From NCBI GenBank assembly GCA_019309945.1, contig JAFDFH010000232.1, positions 1-6,499 on the forward strand: a DNA stretch of 6,499 nucleotides, in the 5' to 3' direction. The DNA comes from Deltaproteobacteria bacterium. Lineage in GTDB: Bacteria > Desulfobacterota > Desulfobacteria > Desulfobacterales > JAFDFH01. Positions 1-5,213 of the stretch are shown piece by piece. The number at the start of each line of letters is the position of its first letter. The stretch's first letter is position 1. The notes under the pieces were generated by a model. That model did no database searches. It saw nothing but the letters and a program-made list of their open reading frames with translations, and had not been told where the DNA came from. Position numbers and translations under genes: made by a program.

Positions 1-99
1 CTTAAGCTCCATCTTATCTGCACAAATCGCAATCAGTTCGGGAATTTCAACGATTTTAGTCTGCTCTGTTTTATCATATATTCTTGCTTTTATGTGCAT
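1..99 (-). CDS. Partial unidentified ORF (N-terminal 33 codons)
   Basis: Reading leftward from the ATG at 99-97 there are 33 open codons up to the window edge, beginning MHIKARIYDK and continuing with TEQTKIVEIPELIAICADKM. The fragment is soluble-looking, with alternating charged and hydrophobic residues and no signal peptide. The reading frame stays open upstream of the ATG as far as a stop near 157-159, but no other ATG was seen there. The only purine-rich stretch before the ATG (AGG) is too close for a typical ribosome binding site. I do not recognise the family. It could be the start of a real gene or a chance ORF. Confidence 0.3.
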   Translation of the reverse strand, partial: MHIKARIYDKTEQTKIVEIPELIAICADKMELK

Positions 100-230
100 C
101 CTGAAGCATGATGGTTGAATAAGAAAGTAAAGAATCCTTGCCCATCGAAGATCCCGCTATTCGGGGGAGAACCAGGTTTTCTAAGGAAAAATAAAGACTT
201 CTCTTATGATTTGTTTTAGGATTCAAGTTT
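100..230. other. Intergenic stretch, nothing firm
   Basis: No supported gene lies here. A small hairpin is possible at 152-166 (TCCCG, loop CTATT, CGGG) but no T-run follows on either strand, so I do not call a terminator. The sequence is AT-rich towards 180-230, just before the repeats begin. Confidence 0.4.
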
Positions 231-250
231 GATGGCGTCGTAAAAAGTCC
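231..250 (+). repeat. Degenerate solo copy of the element A arm
   Basis: GATGGCGTCGTAAAAAGTCC matches the left arm of the adjacent element (257-276) at 16 of 20 positions, in direct orientation, with 6 bp between them. It has no matching inverted partner in the window. It looks like an end of a related but slightly different element (GGCGTCG rather than GGTTTCG), or the remains of an earlier insertion next to which element A landed. Confidence 0.6.
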
Positions 251-256
251 GATTTA

Positions 257-381
257 GACGGTTTCGTAAAAAGTTCAAATTCAAGGCGTGCAATTTTTGT
301 AATCATGAGGCGTACTTATCGTACGTTGAATGATTGCGAAATGCAGCACAACGCAGAAGTTGGACTTTTTACGAAACCGTC
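257..381. repeat. Element A: 125-bp imperfect palindrome with 20-bp terminal arms
   Basis: The left arm GACGGTTTCGTAAAAAGTTC (257-276) and the right arm at 362-381 are inverted repeats matching at 19 of 20 positions. The interior is also roughly palindromic and centres on CGTAC-TTATC-GTACG near 311-325. Inner motifs TTCAAGGCGTGC (280-291) and GCACAACGCAGA (346-357) resemble blocks at corresponding positions in elements B and C. It contains no convincing ORF. It lies 33 bp beyond the stop codon of the leucine dehydrogenase gene, so a transcript of that gene could end in or be protected by this hairpin, although there is no T-run. It is best read as a MITE-like or structured intergenic repeat; copy number cannot be judged from one window. 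Confidence 0.85.
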
Positions 382-414
382 AAATTTAGATTGGAGATTA
401 CGTCTACAAGTTCA

Positions 415-1464
415 TCAAGACTTCTTCAATGCCTTTCCAGCCTCGATTTTCTGACGCGCCAGGTCATCCGCAACTTCATTCGTGGGTCGGTTTTCTTGCT
501 CTGCCACTTCAAAAATTCGAAGCGTAGCGTCGTACAGGCCTGTCACACGCTCCATCACCTGGGTGACATCATACTTTCCAAAAATATCACCCGATGCATT
601 GAGCATACCGCCCGCATTGATCACATAGTCCGGCGCGTACAAAATCCCTTTGTTATGGATGAGTCGACCATGGCGTGCTTCAGCCAACTGGTTGTTTGCC
701 GCCCCTGCTACGATACTGGCCTTGAGTTGTGGGATGGTGTCATCGTTTAGGATTCCGCCCATGGCACACGGAGAAAAAATGTCAACATCTTGTGCGTAAA
801 TTTTGTGAGGAGTGACAGCTTTGGCCTCAAAGTTTTCAACAGCGTATGTCGCGGACTCAGCTTTCACATCGGCAACGATGAGCTTAGCACCCGCTTCGTG
901 TAAATATTTGCATACGTATCGACCAACATTGCCAACACCTTGCACAGCCACCTTGAGACCTTTGAGGTGATCACGACCCAATTTGTTCTTCACGGCAGCC
1001 CTGATACCTTCAAAACAACCACGGGCCGTAAAGGGTGAGGGGTCACCCGTTGTGACTAAACCAAAAACATAATCGCTGGCTTGGGACAGCACCTCCACAT
1101 CATTGATACCGATGCCGACGTCTTCAGCGGTGTAATACTGCCCACCTAAACGCTGGACAAATCGAGCAAAGGCAATCAGGAGTTTCTCATTCTTATCTTT
1201 GTTTGGGTCACCAATAATGACCGACTTACCTCCCCCAAGGGGTAAATCAGCCAAGGCGTTCTTATAGCTCATAGCCTGCGCGAGACGCAGTACATCCGTC
1301 ACGGCATCCTCAATGGAGACATAGGACCACATTCGACAGCCACCTGCGGCCGGCCCTAAGGTTGTATCGTGGATGGCAATAATAGCAAACAGGCCTGCAT
1401 CTTCGTCACGGCAGAATAGAACTTGCTCATGGTTATCATATTCACTGTTATCAAATATGCACAT
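415..1464 (-). CDS. Leucine dehydrogenase-type (Glu/Leu/Phe/Val family) amino acid dehydrogenase
   Basis: Cytoplasmic NAD-dependent oxidative deaminase of 349 residues, close to the usual leucine dehydrogenase length. The family converts L-leucine, and often valine and isoleucine, reversibly to the 2-oxo acid, ammonium and NADH. The N-terminal catalytic domain has GPAAGGCRM (37-45), MSYKNA with Lys68, LPLGGGK with catalytic Lys80, and YTAEDVG with Asp115; these positions coincide with the Bacillus leucine dehydrogenase numbering as I recall it. The Rossmann domain has QGVGNVG (175-181) and Asp199 at the end of the second strand, as expected for NAD rather than NADP. PDYVINAGGM (278-287) is also family-typical. 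The start is fixed by AGGGGGAGGT at 1471-1480, 6 bp from the ATG. It stands alone, with element A beyond its 3' end. Substrate choice (leucine, valine or phenylalanine) is not settled; position 40 is Ala where I recall Leu in Bacillus LeuDH. Confidence 0.92.
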   Translation of the reverse strand: MCIFDNSEYDNHEQVLFCRDEDAGLFAIIAIHDTTLGPAAGGCRMWSYVSIEDAVTDVLRLAQAMSYKNALADLPLGGGKSVIIGDPNKDKNEKLLIAFARFVQRLGGQYYTAEDVGIGINDVEVLSQASDYVFGLVTTGDPSPFTARGCFEGIRAAVKNKLGRDHLKGLKVAVQGVGNVGRYVCKYLHEAGAKLIVADVKAESATYAVENFEAKAVTPHKIYAQDVDIFSPCAMGGILNDDTIPQLKASIVAGAANNQLAEARHGRLIHNKGILYAPDYVINAGGMLNASGDIFGKYDVTQVMERVTGLYDATLRIFEVAEQENRPTNEVADDLARQKIEAGKALKKS

Positions 1465-1470
1465 GGTATT

Positions 1471-1480
1471 ACCTCCCCCT
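1471..1480 (-). promoter_or_regulatory. Strong ribosome binding site of the leucine dehydrogenase gene
   Basis: On the minus strand AGGGGGAGGT lies 6 bp before the ATG at 1464. It is a near-ideal Shine-Dalgarno sequence and fixes the start. It suggests high translation, in keeping with a catabolic or central nitrogen enzyme. Confidence 0.8.
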
Positions 1481-1537
1481 GTTTGAATCGAGCAATTGAT
1501 TGCGTTGCCAAACTATCACTTGTTTAGCTGAAAAGCC

Positions 1538-1564
1538 ATATTATTTTACGTCATTATTCCACAA
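1538..1564 (-). promoter_or_regulatory. Weak candidate sigma-70 promoter for the leucine dehydrogenase gene
   Basis: On the minus strand TTGTGG (1564-1559) and TAATAT (1543-1538) are separated by 15 bp, shorter than ideal. Transcription would begin near 1531 and give a leader of about 65 nt. This is a motif match only. Confidence 0.22.
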
Positions 1565-1703
1565 GGGCCTGGGTACGTCCTTGACTATAAGCGTTTTGGC
1601 AATTGTAGAAGATGACATGTCCAGATGACGGCCGGCTTTTGAAAAAAAAATGGAATGGACGAATCAAAATCATGCTATATCCAAAATAACAGACTCAAAG
1701 TCC
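1565..1703. other. Intergenic DNA without recognised features
   Basis: This stretch separates two divergently transcribed genes. No ORF with a ribosome binding site, no long palindrome and no RNA gene was recognised. It has an A9 run at 1652-1660 region (within GAAAAAAAAATGG) and a GCCGGC palindrome near 1631-1636, neither of which I can interpret. Confidence 0.35.
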
Positions 1704-1732
1704 TTGACAGGTTTTGAGAAAAAACTTATTTA
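1704..1732 (+). promoter_or_regulatory. Candidate promoter upstream of the zinc-ribbon gene
   Basis: A perfect TTGACA (1704-1709) is followed after 17 bp by TATTTA (1727-1732), which matches the -10 consensus at only 3 of 6 positions. Initiation would fall around 1739, within the first bases of element B, so almost the whole palindrome would be transcribed as the 5' leader of the downstream gene. Confidence 0.4.
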
Positions 1733-1882
1733 TTTAGTGCCCGAACGAAAACTAGATAGTTTTTCCAAGTTCAAGGAAGGCGAAGATTTTAACCACAGGA
1801 ATACATTAGCGTATTTTGAGGATTAAAATCTGAGCCTGACGCCGAAATTGGGGAAAATAGCAGTTTTCGTTCAGGCACTAAA
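1733..1882. repeat. Element B: 150-bp imperfect palindrome with 21-bp terminal arms
   Basis: The left arm at 1733-1753 (TTTAGTGCCCGAACGAAAAC plus T) and the right arm at 1862-1882 are inverted repeats with 20 of 21 matches. The inner block ACCACAGG (1792-1799), then GAGGATTAAAATCTGAGC (1818-1835), ACGCCGAAATTGGGG (1839-1853), recurs in the same order and spacing in element C read on the minus strand. Its terminal tip TAGTGCCC is also shared with element C. The copies of CTTATT at 1725-1730 and 1884-1889 may be a target duplication, but the gaps to the arms are uneven. It lies 25 bp upstream of the zinc-ribbon start codon. A TTG at 1848 inside the element opens an in-frame extension of that gene, which I regard as spurious. 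Confidence 0.88.
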
Positions 1883-1895
1883 CCTTATTGGTGAA

Positions 1896-1901
1896 AGGAA
1901 G
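1896..1901 (+). promoter_or_regulatory. Ribosome binding site deciding the zinc-ribbon start
   Basis: AGGAAG lies 6 bp before the ATG at 1908. It supports this ATG over the in-frame TTG at 1848, whose extra codons lie mostly inside element B. Confidence 0.75.
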
Positions 1902-1907
1902 TTTACC

Positions 1908-2072
1908 ATGCCCACGTATGAGTTTATTTGTGAAAAGTGTAAAAAGCCGTTTGACTTGAATTTAAAAATCTCAGAATCCGAAAAGAAAAAAATCAAGTGC
2001 CCAAAATGCAAGAGCACCAAAGTGAAACGGATCATTTCCTCATTTCAGGCCGTAACTTCCAGAAAGAGTTAA
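1908..2072 (+). CDS. FmdB-type small zinc-ribbon protein
   Basis: A 54-residue protein beginning MPTYEFICEKC, the standard opening of the FmdB/putative regulatory zinc-ribbon family. Two CxxC pairs, Cys8/Cys11 and Cys31/Cys34, are placed to bind one zinc ion. Between them is the usual acidic and lysine-rich linker, and a basic tail follows (KVKRIISSF). The family is usually annotated as a putative regulator after FmdB of Methylophilus, but its molecular role is poorly known and no DNA target can be inferred here. The start at 1908 is preferred because a good ribosome binding site precedes it and because the MPTY opening is typical. The next gene begins 72 bp downstream on the same strand, with no terminator seen between, so the two may be co-transcribed. 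Confidence 0.85.
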   Translation: MPTYEFICEKCKKPFDLNLKISESEKKKIKCPKCKSTKVKRIISSFQAVTSRKS

Positions 2073-2126
2073 AAAGAGGGACTTAAAATTATCATACCAA
2101 AGAACAAGCGCTTTAAAATAAGTCCC

Positions 2127-2136
2127 AGGTGGGGAG
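2127..2136 (+). promoter_or_regulatory. Ribosome binding site deciding the YihY-CNBD start
   Basis: AGGTGGGGAG lies 8 bp before the ATG at 2145. An in-frame TTG at 2139 would sit only 2 bp from it, too close, so the ATG is preferred. Confidence 0.7.
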
Positions 2137-2144
2137 CTTTGGGA

Positions 2145-3446
2145 ATGATACACACCGTGCACACTGAACGAGTTCTCAATTTTATATGGAAGCATTTTCA
2201 AGTTTTTCTGCAAAAAATCATCCTCTCTATAAATTTTTTTCTTAGGAATGAGTTGATTAATCATGCCGGTGCTTCCGCTTTTTTTTTCCTTTTGTCGATT
2301 ACACCTGTTTTTATTATAATTCTCATTTCGTTTGGCCGCTACTTGACGTCTTATCCGGAAGTTTCAGATTACTTCTTCGTATTTCTAAGAACCTTAAATG
2401 AGAATCTGGACAAGGATCTTCTTGTCAAAATCGGTTTGATGAATGTGAGCACCACGGCCGTCGGAATCTTTGGGTTGCTGAGTCTGCTTTGGGCCGCCAG
2501 CTGGATTGTAACCGGTATTCAACGCGGTTTAGGCGCAATCTTTCCTTCAGAAAGAATCCGGGCCCCTGTCGTGACCTATATCTTCTCCATTCTCATCCTG
2601 TCCGTCCTGCTATTGGTAACCGTTCTGTTCACTTTTATAAGCATCGGTCTAAATTTTCTACAGACCCTCCTGGGCAACTACGGTGTTATCCAGACGCTTT
2701 TCCAATCTCTGCTTCCACCGCTAAGAAATGTTTTTCCGTTTCTGGCTACCTTTCTGATGATTTTTCTGGTGTATCGGTTTGTACCGTTAAAAAAACCGAA
2801 AACAGGCCCCAGCCTTGTGGGGGCTGTATTATGTTCCCTATGCGTTATTTTGCTTCATATGCTGTTTTTAAAGTTTTTCAGTGTGGCTCAATTCAATGTC
2901 GTCTATGGCGTACTTGCCACTTTGATACTGATGCTACTCTGGGTTCATTTTTCCTTTATCCTTTTCTTTTTCTTTGCGGAATTCACTTTTGTATCTGATA
3001 AAATAGACATTCTGGTGCTTGAACGGATGTATTTATTCCAGTTAAATCAAAATATAAAAGGGAAAAAGATTGAAAAATTCCTTTTCAGTCACCCCAAACG
3101 TATTTTTGAAAAATACGCGATAAATTATAAACCTGGAGAAATGCTTTTCCGAGAAGGAGAAAAAAGCTCGGATATCTATTTTATCTACCAGGGTGATATC
3201 GGCATTTATCGTAAGATGGACGGAATCGAGAAAAAAATAGCCACAATTAGAGCGGGAGAGATTTTAGGTGAAATGGCCTATCTGCTAAAGGAGCGTCGAA
3301 CGGCAACAGCCGTCGCTGAAACCGAATCGGTCCTGCTATTCATCACCCCGGATAATTTTGAAGAACTGCTGCTATCCAACAGAAGTGTTTCCCGTGAGGT
3401 CATTCAACTTTTAAGTAGTCGCCTTCGAAAAATGCAGCTGCTCTAA
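2145..3446 (+). CDS. YihY/BrkB-type membrane protein fused to a cyclic-nucleotide-binding domain
   Basis: 433 residues counted from the ATG at 2145. The N-terminal part (about 40-281) has six likely membrane segments, near 42-64, 105-122, 141-168, 194-214, 222-244 and 250-281. Family marks of YihY/UPF0761 (old name RNase BN) are HAGASAFFFLLSITP (40-54) in the first segment and VYGVLATLILMLLW near 253-266, followed by an Ala-Glu (278-279) where GAE is usual. The C-terminal part (about 320-416) is a CRP-type cyclic-nucleotide-binding domain: YKPGEMLFREGEKSSDIYFI, then a phosphate-binding cassette GEILGEMAYLLKERRTATA with Glu376 and Arg385, spaced 9 apart as in cAMP-binding domains. The YihY family is probably a transporter or envelope protein and not a nuclease; its substrate is unknown. 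The fusion suggests a cytoplasmic ligand sensor controlling the membrane part. No helix-turn-helix follows the sensor domain. Confidence 0.88.
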   Translation: MIHTVHTERVLNFIWKHFQVFLQKIILSINFFLRNELINHAGASAFFFLLSITPVFIIILISFGRYLTSYPEVSDYFFVFLRTLNENLDKDLLVKIGLMNVSTTAVGIFGLLSLLWAASWIVTGIQRGLGAIFPSERIRAPVVTYIFSILILSVLLLVTVLFTFISIGLNFLQTLLGNYGVIQTLFQSLLPPLRNVFPFLATFLMIFLVYRFVPLKKPKTGPSLVGAVLCSLCVILLHMLFLKFFSVAQFNVVYGVLATLILMLLWVHFSFILFFFFAEFTFVSDKIDILVLERMYLFQLNQNIKGKKIEKFLFSHPKRIFEKYAINYKPGEMLFREGEKSSDIYFIYQGDIGIYRKMDGIEKKIATIRAGEILGEMAYLLKERRTATAVAETESVLLFITPDNFEELLLSNRSVSREVIQLLSSRLRKMQLL

Positions 3447-3458
3447 AGGACGTGACAG

Positions 3459-3523
3459 AAAAATCAGAGGACAGCAATCGGATTTCAGTGTTGACGGTCG
3501 CATGCTGCTACAATCTGATTTTT
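3459..3523. terminator. Candidate bidirectional terminator between convergent genes
   Basis: AAAAATCAGA (3459-3468) and TCTGATTTTT (3514-3523) are a perfect 10-bp inverted repeat, and CAGCA/TGCTG inside it (3472-3476 and 3504-3508) can add to the stem. Transcripts from either side would end the stem in a U-run. The loop is large (about 27-45 nt) and the stem AT-rich, so it would be a weak terminator. The right arm lies within the last codons of hisD. Confidence 0.35.
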
Positions 3524-4803
3524 ATGGTCTTCGCGTGCGCATCCAGGCCTTCGATTTCAGCCAGACGGATGATGTCTTTTGCTTCGCGTTTGAAGGCAGC
3601 CTTGGAATAATGGATGAGGCTGGTTTTCTTGATAAAATGATCGACGGAAAGAGCTGATGCAAATCGTGCCGTACCTGCCGTCGGAAGCACATGATTGGGG
3701 CCGGCAATATAATCACCCACTGGTTCAGGGGTGTATTTCCCCATAAACACAGCCCCGGCATTGCGGACCTGCCCGATATACGCGAAGGGATCAGCGATTT
3801 GAAGCTCAAGGTGCTCCGGCGCAATCCTGTTTGACAGCGCTAAAGCTGTGGATAAATCGGGTACAACCATTATCGCGCCATACCTGGCAAGCGATTCTTT
3901 GGCGATCTCTTTCCGAATAAGGGTTTTAAGCTGGTCTTCGACAGCATGGGCAACGGCCGTTGCCGTCGCTTTGGAATTGGTTACCAATATGGCTGAAGCT
4001 AAGCGATCATGTTCGGCCTGGGAAAGAAGATCTGCGGCCACAAATTCGGGATTTCCCGTGCCGTCAGCAATAATTAGGATTTCACTCGGACCGGCGATCA
4101 TATCTATTCCAACGGTTCCGGCAACAATCCTTTTCGCCAGGGTCACATAAATATTTCCAGGTCCGACGATAACATCGACTTGGGGAACCGTTTGCGTACC
4201 GTAGGCCAGAGCAGCAATTGCCCAGGCACTACCAACCTTGTATACAGCGTCGACACCGGCAATTCGGGCCGCAATCAGAAGGTGTGGATTTACGGTACCA
4301 TCCTTCATGGGCGGCGTTACCATTGAGATTTGCTTAACACCGGCAATTCGGGCAGGAATGACGCCCATTAGAACCGAAGAAACCAGGGGAGTCTTTCCCC
4401 CTGTACCGCCGGGCACGTAAACCCCGACCCTATCGACAGGATTCACCAGCTGGCCAAGAAGGGTCCCCGGCCGTTCCATGGTAATCCAGGATTTGCAGGT
4501 TTGCTGTTTATGAAACGCCTCTATCTGAGCGGCTGCATGATTTAATGCGCGCATAGAGGAACGGTCTACACGGTTTGCAGCCGTTTTAATTTCACCGGGT
4601 GTTACCTGAAGCGATTCAATCGTCAAACCCGGTGAATCAAAACGGTTCGCATACCGAATGAGGGCGTCATCACCATTTTTTCTTACATCCTCTAAAATTC
4701 GCGTCACCGCAACGACATCTTTTTTCTTAATGTCAAGGCCACGGTTAACAATAGATATGACCTTTTTTTCAGCCGATTTTGAAGGATACGTATAGATTTT
4801 CAT
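3508..4803 (-). CDS. hisD: Histidinol dehydrogenase
   Basis: Zinc enzyme of the cytoplasm that carries out the last two oxidations of histidine synthesis, L-histidinol to L-histidine with two NAD. The 431 residues fit the family length. The catalytic pair Glu330-His331 is in SNRIAPEHLELQ. All four expected zinc ligands are present: Gln262 and His265 in SQAEHD, Asp364 in PVGDYIAGPNHVLPT, and His423 near the C-terminus. VGPGNIYVTLAKR (213-225) and GIDMIAGPSEI (232-242) are signature blocks. The segment GSAWAIAALAYGT replaces the common GGAQAIAALAYGT, a variation that need not affect function. The ATG at 4803 has AAGGAAAG (4812-4819, minus strand) 8 bp upstream. No other his gene is visible on either side, so it appears to be separate from a his operon. 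Element C lies 22 bp upstream of the start. Confidence 0.97.
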   Translation of the reverse strand: MKIYTYPSKSAEKKVISIVNRGLDIKKKDVVAVTRILEDVRKNGDDALIRYANRFDSPGLTIESLQVTPGEIKTAANRVDRSSMRALNHAAAQIEAFHKQQTCKSWITMERPGTLLGQLVNPVDRVGVYVPGGTGGKTPLVSSVLMGVIPARIAGVKQISMVTPPMKDGTVNPHLLIAARIAGVDAVYKVGSAWAIAALAYGTQTVPQVDVIVGPGNIYVTLAKRIVAGTVGIDMIAGPSEILIIADGTGNPEFVAADLLSQAEHDRLASAILVTNSKATATAVAHAVEDQLKTLIRKEIAKESLARYGAIMVVPDLSTALALSNRIAPEHLELQIADPFAYIGQVRNAGAVFMGKYTPEPVGDYIAGPNHVLPTAGTARFASALSVDHFIKKTSLIHYSKAAFKREAKDIIRLAEIEGLDAHAKTIKIRL

Positions 4804-4825
4804 GGTAGTAGCTTTCCTTATTAGG

Positions 4826-4970
4826 TAGTGCCCATCCAGAAACGGTCTTTTTGCCCGATCTCGGCGTTATGCTCAAAATTTTATCCTCGGAAGATCAACT
4901 ATATGCCTGTGGTAAAATTTTTCGCAGGCCTTGATCTCGAACAAAAATCCTCGTTTCTGGACGGACACTA
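4826..4970. repeat. Element C: 145-bp imperfect palindrome with 19-bp terminal arms
   Basis: The left arm TAGTGCCCATCCAGAAACG (4826-4844) and the right arm at 4952-4970 are inverted repeats matching at 17 of 19 positions. Most of the interior can also pair, for example the AAAATTTTA block near 4875-4883 with 4912-4920, leaving a loop of about 26 nt. Read on the minus strand, its inner blocks ACCACAGG (4913-4906) and GAGGATAAAATTTTGAGC followed by ACGCCGAGATCGGGC (4888-4853) parallel element B. TAGGTA occurs at both edges (4822-4827 and 4969-4974), overlapping the terminal TA of each arm, and may be a target duplication. It lies in the leader region of hisD, its edge 22 bp from the start codon. 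Confidence 0.88.
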
Positions 4971-5000
4971 GGTACAAAATCCATGAATCGCGACCAGGTA

Positions 5001-5036
5001 TAGTGCCCTTTTAATCAGGGTTGTGCCTGAATAAAT
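5001..5036. repeat. Possible relics of repeat-element ends
   Basis: TAGTGCCC at 5001-5008 repeats the tip of elements B and C, preceded by AGGTA as at the left edge of element C. GTGCCTGAATAAA at 5023-5035 matches the element B arm (GTGCCTGAACGAAA) at 11 of 13 positions. Neither has a full partner, so they may be remains of decayed insertions or chance matches. Confidence 0.35.
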
Positions 5037-5052
5037 TTCCTTGCGCCCAACC

Positions 5053-5080
5053 CTTATTGTGGAAAAGTGCTGTTTGTCAA
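5053..5080 (-). promoter_or_regulatory. Candidate hisD promoter
   Basis: On the minus strand a perfect TTGACA (5080-5075) is followed after 16 bp by AATAAG (5058-5053), 4 of 6 matches to the -10 consensus. The predicted hisD leader would be about 240 nt and would contain the whole of element C. Confidence 0.35.
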
Positions 5081-5093
5081 TAGCTACAGACAA
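5074..5093. promoter_or_regulatory. Imperfect dyad, possible operator between hisD and serC
   Basis: TTGTCAATAGCTACAGACAA reads the same on the other strand at 16 of 20 positions, with half-sites TTGTC/GACAA around TAGCTA. It overlaps the -35 box of the candidate hisD promoter. A further GACAATTC at 5112-5119 repeats the one at 5089-5096, 23 bp apart. No regulator can be named. Confidence 0.3.
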
Positions 5094-5129
5094 TTCTTGT
5101 ATTTAATAAGTGACAATTCAAAATACCGT

Positions 5130-5157
5130 TTGACATATTCATAACAATTTGCATAAT
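5130..5157 (+). promoter_or_regulatory. serC promoter, sigma-70 type
   Basis: TTGACA (5130-5135) and CATAAT (5152-5157) are 16 bp apart, giving 11 of 12 consensus matches. Initiation near 5164 would leave a leader of about 50 nt before the serC ATG. This is the best promoter match in the window. Confidence 0.7.
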
Positions 5158-5213
5158 GGAGGGCTTTTAAAAATTAAATCCGTGCCTAAAATCGAAATCT
5201 GGGAGGAAAGCAT

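Noticed and set aside
257..381. CRISPR repeat or phage attachment site
   Set aside because: There is no regular repeat-spacer series, and no integrase or tRNA is nearby; the palindromic structure fits an intergenic repeat element better.
334..750. 138-codon plus-strand ORF across element A and the end of the leucine dehydrogenase gene
   Set aside because: It is antisense to a well-supported gene, begins inside a repeat, and its product has no recognisable family features.
1485..1510. Possible sigma-54 promoter (TTGGCA and TTGC) on the minus strand upstream of leucine dehydrogenase
   Set aside because: The GG and GC elements are 16 bp apart instead of the required 12, so it does not fit the -24/-12 rule.
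1848..1907. In-frame upstream extension of the zinc-ribbon gene from a TTG
   Set aside because: The codons lie mostly in the right arm of element B, and the ATG at 1908 has a proper ribosome binding site and the typical MPTYEF opening.
2489..2998. 169-codon plus-strand ORF inside the YihY-CNBD gene
   Set aside because: It is an alternative frame of a gene with clear domains and shows no start signal or family features of its own.
3848..4420. Plus-strand ORFs antisense to hisD
   Set aside because: hisD has all catalytic and zinc-binding residues in the opposite strand; these are shadows with low-complexity Ala/Thr-rich products.
5017..5054. Attenuator or terminator hairpin from AGGGTTG (5017-5023) and CAACCCT (5048-5054)
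   Set aside because: The 7-bp stem has a 24-nt loop and no T-run on either strand, and no his leader peptide with histidine codons is visible.
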